Shown here piece by piece: positions 21,450 through 34,000 of a DNA stretch of 64,000 nucleotides (its first letter is position 1; each line of letters begins with the position of its first letter). Position numbers and translations under genes: made by a program. The DNA is taken from the NCBI RefSeq assembly GCF_947172395.1, contig NC_069102.1, positions 11,376,442 to 11,440,441 on the forward strand, read 5' to 3'. This DNA is from Bicyclus anynana. Its lineage: Eukaryota; Arthropoda; Insecta; Lepidoptera; Nymphalidae. A model generated the notes under the pieces. That model worked only from the letters and a program-made list of their open reading frames with translations. It was not told where the DNA came from and searched no databases.

Positions 21450-24400
21450 ATGGAGGATGAAATTGACGACTGCATACGGAAAAAAATACAATGGCAGCAA
21501 TTGCCTGGGAATATTAAAAAGGTAGTGCTAATAGTTCCATGTTTACATTACGTTTTCCTCTAAATCTGATTATTATTGTTATAATATAGTAGATTGATAA
21601 TATTTTGATAATATCCTTGGATATTATCAAAACACTATAGATAATATCACAAAAAAATGCATGTTACTTTATATTAAAATTGGTCAAAAATTTATTATAG
21701 ATATTAAATGACTCTCCTAAGGAATACGAGCGTTATGTTTTCGAATTCAGTATAAAAAATCAGCTGAGATACCGAGGAAGCTTAGGTAAGACATCATTTC
21801 TATTTTTCTATAATTCTGTTGAATCTTATAAGATTCTTGTAAGTTTTATTTAGCAGCTGAAATGAAAGAACAAATGAAATGTTGAAAACAATTTTTGTTC
21901 TAGTTCGAACAGTAAAAAAAGATGAGAGAAAGTATTACGAGGCATTGGTGCAGAGCAGTATACAGAGGCTCATGCTCTACCCATATCACCTAGCAGACAT
22001 GATTGTTAAAGGTAGGCATATTGCTTATTCCCTTGAGAGCAGCAGTTCCAGGCTTCCTCCTTAAATTGTAAATTGATTGGGAGAGAGCATACATCCAGAT
22101 GTCATGCCTAGAACATGATAATCATGCACAAAAACAGCTAAGGATATGACTGGTTGTAACATTGTAAATTGAGTGGTTAAATTATTGTAAATTTTTACTT
22201 CTCAAAAATTGTAATTGATTATCACTGTTTTCTAATTTGTTATATTTTTTTTTGTACTGTGGCTGCAAGTTTTGTCTACATAATTACATAAATATACAAA
22301 TTAAATGTATAAAAAAATATGTACTTCATCACAGATTCTGTTAAAAGATGGTTTTTGAATGTAAAAGATGTAAACTTTAATTCAGCTTGTTACACCTTGT
22401 ACACAAAATGAGATTAACATAATGCTGGTTTTGCAACATGTTCAGTAGCCTAGCATGCACTATTGACATATTGTGAGATGAATGCTAGCAACCAAAAGCA
22501 GTGAAACCAAAAATATTCTCTTTCTTTGCAATCGGCCCATAGAGACAGTTAGATTTTCTGCTATTGGTATAGTTGGAAGCAATCTGTGATGTTTCCGAAC
22601 ATCTTGTGTGAAGCTCCACAATACAAGATCAAAAGTGTCCATGGTAACATCGAAGGGTGGCAGCATGGCAGCACCCCGCACATCACCATCGCAGCTCATT
22701 TCAGAGAGCATCATCCAACCATCATAAATAGAATGCATCCTAATATTATGACCTAGCTAAACTTATTCATTGATAAATATCATGAAGTAGCTTACTAGTT
22801 AAGTGCGGAGTGCCAGCAATATCTTGTAGATTTCTTCATTCTTCTTGTCTTACAGTCTATAATTACATATTTTAAAATGCAAGGATAGATAAAGTTGTGT
22901 ATTGTACTTCGTATGACAACATAAAAACTTTTTTATTTACTTAAAAAAAATTTGGTATGCGGTTCGGCTCCTATAAGTGGACTTGTCAACACCGTGAAGT
23001 TAGTGGAAATACTCTGCAATACCCTTTAAAATGCCCTCCAACTAAAATTTCCAAAAAATCTTCAATGTACAAAAAAAAACTGTAACAGGCCCATTACAGT
23101 TTTATTATAAGTATAGATTTCAAATGTATATATCAAATATTTCCTACAGGTTTAAGGATAACTCCATTCATATATTACATTGAAGTGGTTGCCCTGCTGA
23201 TAGAACTTGAGAAGAGCTATGATACTATGCCTAATTTCACTGCAGCAGATTGTAAGTACATCAAAATAAAGTTAGCTATCAGTAAGTAGCCAGAAGCTAG
23301 TTATGAATAACTCAACTTAAGTCTCAATAGCAATCATCGTGTTATTAAATATTTTCTTAAGATTGCCGTGTCACATTAAAGTAGTACGGCAGGTCAAAAC
23401 AGGACAAAACAAAAAGGATGAGATGTATCTTGAAAAATATTTATTACCAAATAAATTCTTAGTCATTATAATAATTCAATTAATATATTATTTTAGGTCT
23501 ACGACTACTAGGAATAGGTCGTAATGAATATCTGGAACTGGTGGCGAAAGCCCGATCTCTGGGAAGGCGCGGCAGGTCGAGAGCTATACGCTCTTTGTTA
23601 CCGCGCGTGCCATTAAACATACCTATGCAACCATGGTGGCGTGTTGAGTTGGGCTATGTTTTAGAAGAAGATGTTAAGGTAAGCATTCTTATAACATGGA
23701 CATTATTTGTTATGGCTGATTGCGTTTACATTCAAGGCAATGGTTTCTTATTCATATGGTCAAAACAAATCTAAACTAAATATTCAGAAAGAACAAGATT
23801 CTGTTACTTGTTTGTTATATTAATAGAATATATTATAATATTAAACTTATGGTAACAAAATAAGCTGTATACCGTACATGTTCTTGTCCCCAGCCGCTAA
23901 GTGATAAAGAAAAGCAATTAATAGACTTGCTGATCGACCAGGGCTCACAGACTGCCGGCACGTTGGACTATCATGTTGTCAAAATGTTGTACAGGTATGA
24001 TTCTCATGTTCCTTAGAATTTCACAGTTTATTAGTAGTTTAATCAAATCAAATTATCTTTATCGCGAATCTCGGTTACAAATATAGCCCAAATTCCGCCT
24101 TATCAGCATTTGTGCTATGTCTGTATACCTTAAAGCTACTGACATTGGTATACATATTTTTTTTTTTGTGTTCAGTTACATCTATCAGTGATCAGTCGCT
24201 TGACTATAAACTGAATTTTTCATAGCAGATCATGTTTCTAGTTAAAGGTCACTCCATTAAGTGACTCTTCGTGTTATGGTCCTTTTTTCGGGTATTACTG
24301 TCCACCACATAATTCATCCACAGTGGATCGCTTTAGCCTTTTGGTCTTACCAGGCGTGATAAGCAATTTGGCAAGACTATTTGTGTGTTCTTGTAGTCTG

Positions 24401-27400
24401 CTTTTGTGTTTTATGGCGTACTTTCTTATTTCTTCCTTGACAGTCGGCATTTCAAGATACTCATGCATGTCTGCTGTTTTGGTGAACCAGGGGGCGTTTA
24501 GTATTGTGCGGAATACTAGGTTCTGGTATCTCTGGAGTATCTCAATATTGGAGTGACTGGCTGTGCCCCACAGCTCCAAGCCATACGTCCAGATTGGCTT
24601 TAGAACACTTTTGTACACGAGTAACTTGTTGTTGAGTGACAGTCTGGAGTGGCGGCCGAGTAACCACATTAAGGATGTAGTGCGAATACGGAGCTCCTCT
24701 CTCTTCTTTTTTATGTGAGCCTGCCAGGTCTGCCTTCTATCTAGATGAAAACCTAGATATTTAGCTTCGTTGCTCTGTGGTAGAGTCTCTTTACCAAGTT
24801 TTATCTCTGGGCAGTTTTCGGGTCTGAGTGTAAAAGTGACGTGAGTAGATTTGGATGCACTGGCTTTGACTCTCCAAATTCGCATCCACTGGTCTATGTC
24901 ATTTAGGTGGTTCTGAAGTTTTTGTGATGCCACTTTGGGATTTGTGTTACTACTTAGCGCCGTAGTGTCATCAGCGAACGTTGCTGTGAGGATACCTGGC
25001 GTATCAGGCAAGTCAACAGTATACAGGGTATAGAGCACTGGTCCCAACACTGATCCTTGCGGGGACACCTGCTTTGATTTCGTAAAACTTAGAGCTGTCT
25101 TCGCCCTCCACGACTTGAAATATTCTGTCTTCCAAGTAAGATTTAAGCAGAGTGTAAATGTTGTGTGGGAAGTCCTTTTTTATTTTATATAGTAGGCCTT
25201 TATGCCACACTCTGTCAAAAGCTTGTTGAACGTCTAAAAAGGCCGCCGAGCAATATTCTTTCTTTTCGAGAGACTGTCTTATTTTATTGACCACTCTATG
25301 TACTTGCTCGACAGTCGAGTGACCTTCCGTAAATCCAAATTGGTGGTCTGGTATGAGAGCTTCTTTTGATATGTGCGTTTTTAATCGTTGCAGAAGTAAC
25401 TTTTCGAACAGCTTCGACAACAAAGGTAGGAGACTGATAGGTCTGTATGATGATACCAAGAAGTGATCTTTTCCAGGTTTTGGAATCATGATTATTTGTG
25501 ATATTTTCCATATCTGTGGATAGTACGACAATCTTAGTATACCATTAAAGAGAGTTGTAAGAAAGACAATAGCTTTTTTTGGGAGATTTTTAAGGACTTC
25601 TGCGGTTATTAAGTCGAAGCCTGGTGCTTTTCTATTTTCGAGATGTTTTATGGCTCTCAAAACTTCGGCCGTAGTAAAACTTTTGACAGGAGGACTTAGT
25701 TGGAGGTCGCTACATAAGTAATTATCAATCTCCGTTTTATTGTTGTAAGTTTCGTCACTATCGTTTGGCGTAAATATTTTTTCCAAGTATTTGGCGAACA
25801 CCTCCGCTTTGTGCAAGTCTGTTTTTGCCCAGATATTTCCGTCTACTTTTAGGGGATGTGATTGAGTCTGCGCATATGTACTCGACTTTGTAGCCTTCCA
25901 TAGTGAGTACTCTTTATTACCCGTTGGTGACATATACTCTAGCTTGTTCTGAAGTGTTTCATTTTCAATGTCTTTAAGATAAGTTTTTAAGTCGAAGATT
26001 GCTTTATGAAGTCTAGTTCTATCTTCTGGTCTTCTCTGAGTTTGCCATTTTCTTCTTAGACGCCTTTTTTCGAGTACTTTATTCTTTATTGTCATTGGTA
26101 CATTTTCGAGTGCTGTTTTCTTAGTTATTAGCTCTGGAGTACTCAGCCAGCATGCCTTCTGCACTAATTTTGTGAAGTTAATTGTTGCCATTTCAATCTC
26201 ATCCTCTGTCTTTAGGCGTATGTTTAGGTAAAGGTGATCATTAACATATTCACTAAAAGCAGACCAGTCAGTTTTTTTATTGAAGAGATGTTGTTTAGGA
26301 GTTCTTTCAATTATTGTCGTACTGACAGTAGCAATAATAGGTGAGTGGTCATCTGATGTGTCATAGCAGCTTTCTACATTCAAGAAGTGTTCTGTAAATC
26401 CTTTGTAGATGAAGAAATCTAGAAGATCTGGTTTTCTATTGGGATCTGCAGGAAAGTAGGTGGGTTCTCCTGTGCTAAGTGCTTTAGCATTGTTTCTGTC
26501 CATTGATTTCTTTAGTTCTCTACCCCTTGTCAGAGTGAGCCTGGAAGCCCAGCATTGGTTTTTTGCGTTCCAATCCCCTCCCGCTATGAATCTTGGGCCC
26601 AAGGATTTAATGTAGGCTGTGAAATTTGTTTCGAGTATCTTATGCTTTGGGGGACAGTACACAGCACTTATATTAAAAGTACCAACTTTGTCATGTACAC
26701 ATATAGTAGTCGCTTGTAAGTAGTCCATTTAAAATGACGGTGCAACATTGTGCTTGATGTTCTTTTTGACGAGAATAGCAGTTCCTCCGTGGCTTGTGCC
26801 GTCAGGATGGTTTGTTGTGTACACGCAGAAGTTTTGTAGCGAAAAGTTTGTATTTTCTGTGAGATGTGTTTCACTTATGAGCATGACATCAATTTTATTT
26901 ATATTTATTATCGTTGATAATTCTAGTTTGCGCCCTAAAAGGCCATTTATGTTCCATGCTGCTATTCGGAGAGCCATTAATTGGCTAGTTTGTTAATGAC
27001 TGTGGTTAACAAGCCCATAAGAGTGCTCATTTGTTGGATGAGTATATCTAGCTTTTCAGCTTGTTTTGTGAGTAGATGTTCTAGTTTGTCTAGATTAGTG
27101 ACATCTTTGTTGGCAGTAGCTTGTGCATATGTTCTTGTTATACCCTTTGGTTGTGTTCTATGATTTTTGTTATTGTAAGTATTGTCTGTATCACGGTTAG
27201 TGTATTTTTGGCTTCCTATATCTAGTTCTTCCTTGGTATTTTCTGTTCCTGGATGTGATTCCTTAGGTGTGTATGTTTTATTGTAAATCTTGCTAGTCTT
27301 ATTCTTATTGAATTTACGGTTTTGAATTTCCAGATAGACGTTACAGCCTTTGTAGTTAGCTGGATGATCACCGAGACAGAGAGCACATTTGGCAGGGGTA

Positions 27401-30400
27401 TTACGATCCTTTTTACTGCATTCAGTGGTCTTATGTGCACCAGCGCACTTGACGCACCTGTACGGCCTCATGCAGTTGTTTTTGGGTGTGACCATATTGT
27501 TGACAACGTTTACATTGAGGTATAACCTTTTTGCGTTTAGGGTCTTCTATTAATACAATCGTGTTGTAGATTTGCTTGATTTCCTTGGCAGCTTTATTGT
27601 TTGGTCCAGGCTCCAAGTTGACAAAAAATGTAGAAAGTGGAATTTTTTCTGGTCCATATTTGGCATTAATAATTTCACCCTTGACTTTGTTGCCAGTTTT
27701 TTCTATAGCATCCCTTATGTATTCTTGGGGAGTCGTATGATGTAGATTTTTTATTATTATTCTATATGGTCTGTCACCTTTTGGAGTAAATGTATGACCA
27801 ATAAGGTTATGTTCTCTGACTATCTGCATCACTTTTTTGTAGACATCATTGTTATTACAGGTAATTCTCATTTGTGTTTTACTTACTATTTTGTATGAGA
27901 AATCAGATTTTTCCACAACTGTCTCTATTAGGTCAGTAAGCTTAGTTACATCCTGAATTCCATATAGAACTACTGGTGGCGGTCGGCTTATTTTTATGGC
28001 AGTTTCCTGTTCTTTATCATCTATATTTAGGCCTGCAAATTTGTTGTAGACAGGTACTGCATTTGACTGTGGTGGGGTGGTACTTACTCTCTTCCTTTTA
28101 TTTTGACGAATTTCAGGCACTGATTGCCATTTATTCTCAGTCAAATTGTTTGTGGCAGTCTGAGTTTCTGTACAATTATCCTCAGATTCTGTTTTGTCGG
28201 TTGGCGTTGAGTCTCTATTCCGGTTTTTGTGAAAGAAGCTGTGATGAAAAACTTGCTGTGTCAGTTTCCTTGAAGTTTGTTCCTTATTAGGGCGATTTTG
28301 CTGTATGTCCTGTGATGTCTGCTTCTCCGTTGATGGTGGGGTCCTCTGTAATCCTTTTCTTCTGAACGGGTCTTCTTTTTCTTCTTCATATTCTTCATTC
28401 TTCTTATCTTTCTGACTCCTGTCATCTATTAGTGATTTGGGTGTGCGGAATTTGCCCCCCCCAGAATACGCGGGGCAGACTGACGAATCAGTGAGGGATT
28501 CTCCTTCCGCAGTGCGGTCGGTACCCTCCTGGGGTAGTTTATAAACCTTTGTTTGTTCCGCCATCCAAATGGTTCCCCAAGTTTCCCCCCCTGTTTGGCC
28601 GTTTGTATTCAGAGTTGGCCTTCTCCTAGATGGATTACCAGCCAAGGTTGACGAGGCCCATCTCCCCGAGCAAAGAACATAGTTTATAGTGGCGGCTCTC
28701 ACTCGCCACTGACGTTCATCTTCATCGAGTTTTACGCCATTTGTATACTCCGCCACAAGCTCCCCAGCGACCCTCCGATGAACCGCTCCCTGTTCGCAAC
28801 TGCTTATTGGGTATTCGCAGCTAACCCCCATATCTGAGGGCCGTTTCGCTATCCGCAACCTGCGACGCGTGTGGTGGCATAGAGCTCTGCCCCTGGGAAT
28901 TGTCGCCCAGAACCACACACATATTAATAACACGCATTACTAAGTGCCTTAGTTCTAGTTATAAATAAACTAGCTGACGCCGCGCGGTTTGACCGGCGTG
29001 GTTCCCGTTCCCGTAGGAATACGGGAATAAAATATAGCCTATAGCCTTCCTCGATAAATGGGCTATCTAACACTGAAAGAATTTTTCAAATCGGACCAGT
29101 AGTTCCTGAGATTAGCGCGTTCAATCAAACAAACAAACAAACAAACAAACTCTTCAGCTTTTTAATATTAGTATAGATAATGTCTGTTTAAGTAATGTCC
29201 GTTTCGTCCGTCCGTTTTTTATGTGGGGAAATCGCCGTGTATCCGTATATATGTATATATGTATAGGCCTTTTTATCCCGGAATAATCCATGGTTCCCGC
29301 GAGAATTGAAAAAAACAAAATTTGACGCGGAGTCGCGCGCGTCCTTAATATTATACATATAAATAATTTTGCAGACGCGGTCTGATATATGTGGACGTGC
29401 CTATAACGGCGGCGGACAAGGTGTCGGTGCCGCCGCTGAAGGGCTTCGTGATGAACCGCATCGCGGGCGACTACTTCGAGACGCTGCTGTACAAGGTGTT
29501 CGTGTCCATCGACGAGCACACCAGCGTCGCCGAGCTCGCCGCTGTGCTGCAGGTGCGTGCGAGCCTATATATGACAAGGTATCGGTGCCGCCGCTGAAGG
29601 GCTTCGTGATGAACCGCATCGCGGGCGACTACTTCGAGACGCTGCTGTACAAGGTGTTCGTGTCCATCGACGAGCACACCAGCGTCGCCGAGCTCGCCGC
29701 TGTGCTGCAGGTGCGTGCGAGCCTATATATGACAAGGTGTCGGTGCCGCCGCTGAAGGGCTTCGTGATGAACCGCATCGCGGGCGACTACTTCGAGACGC
29801 TGCTGTACAAGGTGTTCGTGTCCATCGACGAGCACACCAGCGTCGCCGAGCTCGCCGCTGTGCTGCAGGTGCGTAATAAATATATATATTTTTTTATAAA
29901 TATGTGCTTTATAGCTTTTGGAATGAAGTGATTTGCGTATTCTTCTGAACAAACGCTTTAAGTGATGCTGTATAACAGATACACTAGCATTGGAAGTCCG
30001 CCATATTGGATTTAGAGTTACGTCATTGAAATTATTATTGGGAGACTAACATTCCGAAGGACCACAGTATAAAAGTGAATAAATATTATCACCTAACAAA
30101 TAAACTAACTAAAAATGGTTATGTAGTTAGTCTGTACGCCGTAGAAGTAAGTAGGTGCAAGAGGATTACCAGCAAAATCTCTCTATAACTTGCTTAAAGA
30201 CCTGGCCTCTCTAGAAGTGCAGCTAGTTCCATATTAGAACGAGTATCCAAAGCTGCTCTAATAGGATCTTACCAAATTTGGCTAGGCAGGGAGAACAACA
30301 CAAGCAAAGAACGGGGAATGTTGATAGATCGTCAAGGAATTCCTGAACCCTACATCCTGTAGTCACAAGTTCAGGACTCTGCTCGGAGTTTTTCTCTCTA

Positions 30401-30932
30401 CCACGCGATGGACCCGGCACCCGCACGGTGAATCCATGGAATGCTAAGATATTCGTCTCTCGAAAAGAATATTATTGATGACCGTTTTAAAATACCAACT
30501 GAGTATTAAATGTAAGTTGAACAAAGCAAGTTAAATATAAATAAACCTTTGCACTGTTAAGGTGGAGAGCGAGCTGGTGAAGCAGGCGGTGTCGCTGTAC
30601 TGCCGGCTCGGCTTCGCCAAGTGTCTGCAGCCGCCGCCCGTGACGCCGCAGCACCCGTCGTGGCGGGACGCGCTCACCACGCACTACCACCAACCGTTCG
30701 TGATCCTTTCAATAGCTTAACACTCCTACTTTGGCTAGAAAGAAAGAAAGAAAAGAAAGAAATATCTTTATTTTTAGGTAGTGCCACACATTACAATATT
30801 GAATTCTAAATATATAGCTTATAGCTAGAGCAATAAAAGAAGAACGCCCTGCAATATGTGGCATAACCTAGAAAAAGGCCCCAACTCAGCATTTTGCCAC
30901 ATACTTCCTATGCAAAAAAAAGTATGCAGCAC

Positions 30933-31004
<72 letters not shown>

Positions 31005-34000
31005 CAATGATGATGATGATGATGACTGACTAGCAAACTACACAACTAGGCCTTCGTACACGCCCTTGACGCCGTAGTATCTACCGTGGCGGCACGCGCT
31101 CACCACGCATTACCACCAACCCTATATGTATTCGTTTCCATAGCTTAAAACGCGGGCTCTGGGTAGTGTGATAATAATTTTAACTAGCAAACAATACAAT
31201 TGAGACCTCGTCCGCGCGTATAATCGAATGCAATCTCTATCTACGACGTCTCCGAAATGAGAAATTCGTTACGCGCAGGTAATATGCGCATATGCGTACC
31301 ATTCCTGAGGATTGTACTAGACGTACCATCCTCAGGAATGGTCGTAATATATTTAATGATCTGTTTAAAGCATTTGATATATTTAATAATCTGTTCAAAG
31401 CATTTGATTTCGTCAATCACTGCAACTTCAGGTACTAAAGACGTTTTACTCAGTTTCATTGTGTCTATTATTATGATTAGAACTCAAAAATTGTTTCTAA
31501 ATAATATAAAGTTAAAAACTCGTTTATGTTAAAAGGTGTCCCACAGGGTTAAATTTTAGGTCCCTTTTTGTTTTTAGTATATTTTATTAATTATCTGGCA
31601 CATAATGCCAGTCATACCTGTGATATTGTACTACATATGGACAACACACAACTCACATTTAAAACTGATATAGTAAAATATACTGTTGATAATGTAAATA
31701 GACTTACGTTTAACCTGCTTGTATAGTTCATAATAAAATAACAATTACTTACAGATACAGACAAATAGCTCCGTTAACTTTTGACCCCAACGTAGACGAG
31801 GAATTGCAGATGGACCCTGTGCTTCTTAAAGATGAACCTTCTACTTCCAAACAGGTATGTTTATTTAGATTGCCTTAATCAAAACATTTTTATTTAAGAA
31901 TGTAGATATATAGACTCTGTGCCCTAGTACTGTTATACGAGTATGTCGCCGCTTTGCTTCAATAACGTTAAATCTCAAAACTATTTTACAGAAGTTTTTT
32001 TTTAACCTTAAAAAAATTTTCGAGGTCTTACTAATTTGTTTTAAAATATTATAAACTTCACTTGAAAAACACATTAGATAAGATACGAATTTTTTTTAAC
32101 GTAAATATAGCCTCCTTTAAAATGTGTTTTTCGTTATAGAAGCAAAGAGATGTTGTGTTTTGTTTAGTTAAGAGTTTCTCTGCTTGATCGAATCAGAAAT
32201 GAAATCCACAGAAGAAATAAATTCACTGACATAGCTCAGCAACCCTAGCGCTCAAATCTGACCCTTTAAATCTCTGTAGCTCTGAAAGTAATGATCGCAG
32301 ATACCCTGTTACTTCTACAAAATTGCTTTACTATTAGCATACCCAGTCACTCCAATATTGAAATATTCCAGAGATACCAGAACCTAGTATTCCGCACAAT
32401 ACTAAACGCCCCCTGGTTCACCAAAACAGCAGACATGCATGAGTATCTTGAAACGCCGACAGTCAAGGAAGAAATAACAAAGAACGCCATAAAACATAAA
32501 AGCAAGAACTCACAAATAGTCTTGCCAAATTGCTAATCACGCCTGGTAAGACCAAAAGGCTAAAACAATCCACTGTGGATGACTTGTGTGGTGGACAGTA
32601 ATACCCGAAAAAAGAGACGAAGAGTCGCTTAATAGAGTGACCTTTAACTAGAAACATTATCTGCTATAAATGCAGTTTATAGTCTGAGACTGATCACTGA
32701 TAGATGTAACTGAACACAAAAAAAAAACTATTCGCATACCCTTAATTTATATTTATATAACCCGCACCCTCTGGAATCGGAGGCAGAGGTTATATCCACG
32801 GGGTTATCACTTCACTGTCAGTACTAATTCAAATGTTGTATTTCAGCAACGGCCACAAGACACCACAGACGCGTTGACCAACAACGCGGGCCAGAGAGTG
32901 GCGGTTTTGTTCGACTCCACGCTCGCCGCGTACCTCATGATGGGGAACTTGTCGCCTGTAACTATTCCTTTTTATTACTTTGCAAAACTGCCAACAATTA
33001 CTTACCTTATATTACTGAAAACTAGCTGACGCTGCGCGGTGTTACCCGCGTGGTTCCCGTTACCGTAGGAATACGGGAATAATATATAGCCTATAGCCTT
33101 CCTCGATAAATGGGCTATCTAACACAGAAATAATTTTTCAAATCGGACCAGTAGTTCATGAGATAAGCGCGTTCAATCAAACAAACAAACAAAGAAATTC
33201 TTCAGCTTTATAATATTAAGTATAGATAACTATTATATATACATCTTCTAATATACAAAATTCTTATGTCACAATGTGCGTTCCCATACTCCTCTGAAAC
33301 GGCTTAACATATGCATATGCTTTTATGCATATTCAGTAAGTCTGAGAGTCGGCTACTATCTATCTTTAAAACCTCTAAGTGATAACAATTATTCACCCTA
33401 ATATATTTTTGTATACTCCCATACAAACGATTCGTAATAATACTTAAAAGGCAATACTTAAAAGTGTTGGTGGACAATTGATTGTCGTTTGTGTAGGGGT
33501 AGGGTTAGGGTAGGAGTAGAGAAGGGTTAGAGTAGGGGGTAGGGTAGGTCCAGGGTTGAGGTAGGGTTGGTACGGGAAGCTTGGGTAGGTGGGAGTAGAG
33601 TAGGGTAGGTGAGGGTGGGAGTAAAATAGGATATGAGGTGGGAATGAGGGGTATTATTTCCCTTTACTTTTTTTGCAGCCGTTTTTAATTTGTTACTTAT
33701 TGTATTAAGTTGAATCCAAGTTTTCAGCACTGGTTTTAAAAATAACTGGATTGTAATATACAAGTATTTTTTTAATAATATCTGTAAAATTTGCAGGATC
33801 TGAAAAGTCATGCGGTGACGCTGTTTGAAGTGGGCAAACTGTGTGACGAGAGCTTAGATAGTCTACTCATAGAATTGGACAAGGTAATTCTTTCTAAGAA
33901 ATTAAACATTGTTGCTTCAAGCTGTGAGGAAAAAAACCGTGTGTGTGAAGTCTGCCAATCCGCATTGGGCCAGCATGGTTATGTAATGTAAAGAACAGGA

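Larger units (their letters stand above)
24158..28960 (-). mobile_element. Jockey-type non-LTR retrotransposon, antisense in FAM91A1 intron 6, inactivated
   Basis: Near full length on the minus strand: a GC-richer 5' region (about 28570-28960), ORF1, ORF2, a 3' UTR, and a terminal A-tract seen as a T-run at about 24158-24170. A truncated relative of its 3' end lies at 32348-32725 on the plus strand. The 5' boundary is not sharp, as another repeat begins at 28972, and no clear target-site duplication was found. It expands intron 6 to 5.4 kb. ORF breaks indicate it is dead. Confidence 0.85.

Noticed and set aside
22460..22738. 92-codon minus-strand open frame (MHSIYDGWMMLSEMSCDGD) in FAM91A1 intron 3
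   Set aside because: Reminiscent of a mobile-element remnant but no motif strong enough to name a family; left unannotated.
29369..29952. Open frames on both strands of the exon 7 array
   Set aside because: Frame cycling across 158 bp copies of FAM91A1 exon 7; only the first copy in the right frame is coding.
30933..31024. Poly-Ser open frame on the minus strand
   Set aside because: It is a (GAT)n microsatellite read in one frame.
33490..33650. Interstitial telomere-like repeat
   Set aside because: Units are irregular GTAGGG/GTTAGGG, unlike the TTAGG repeat expected in insects, and lie in an intron.
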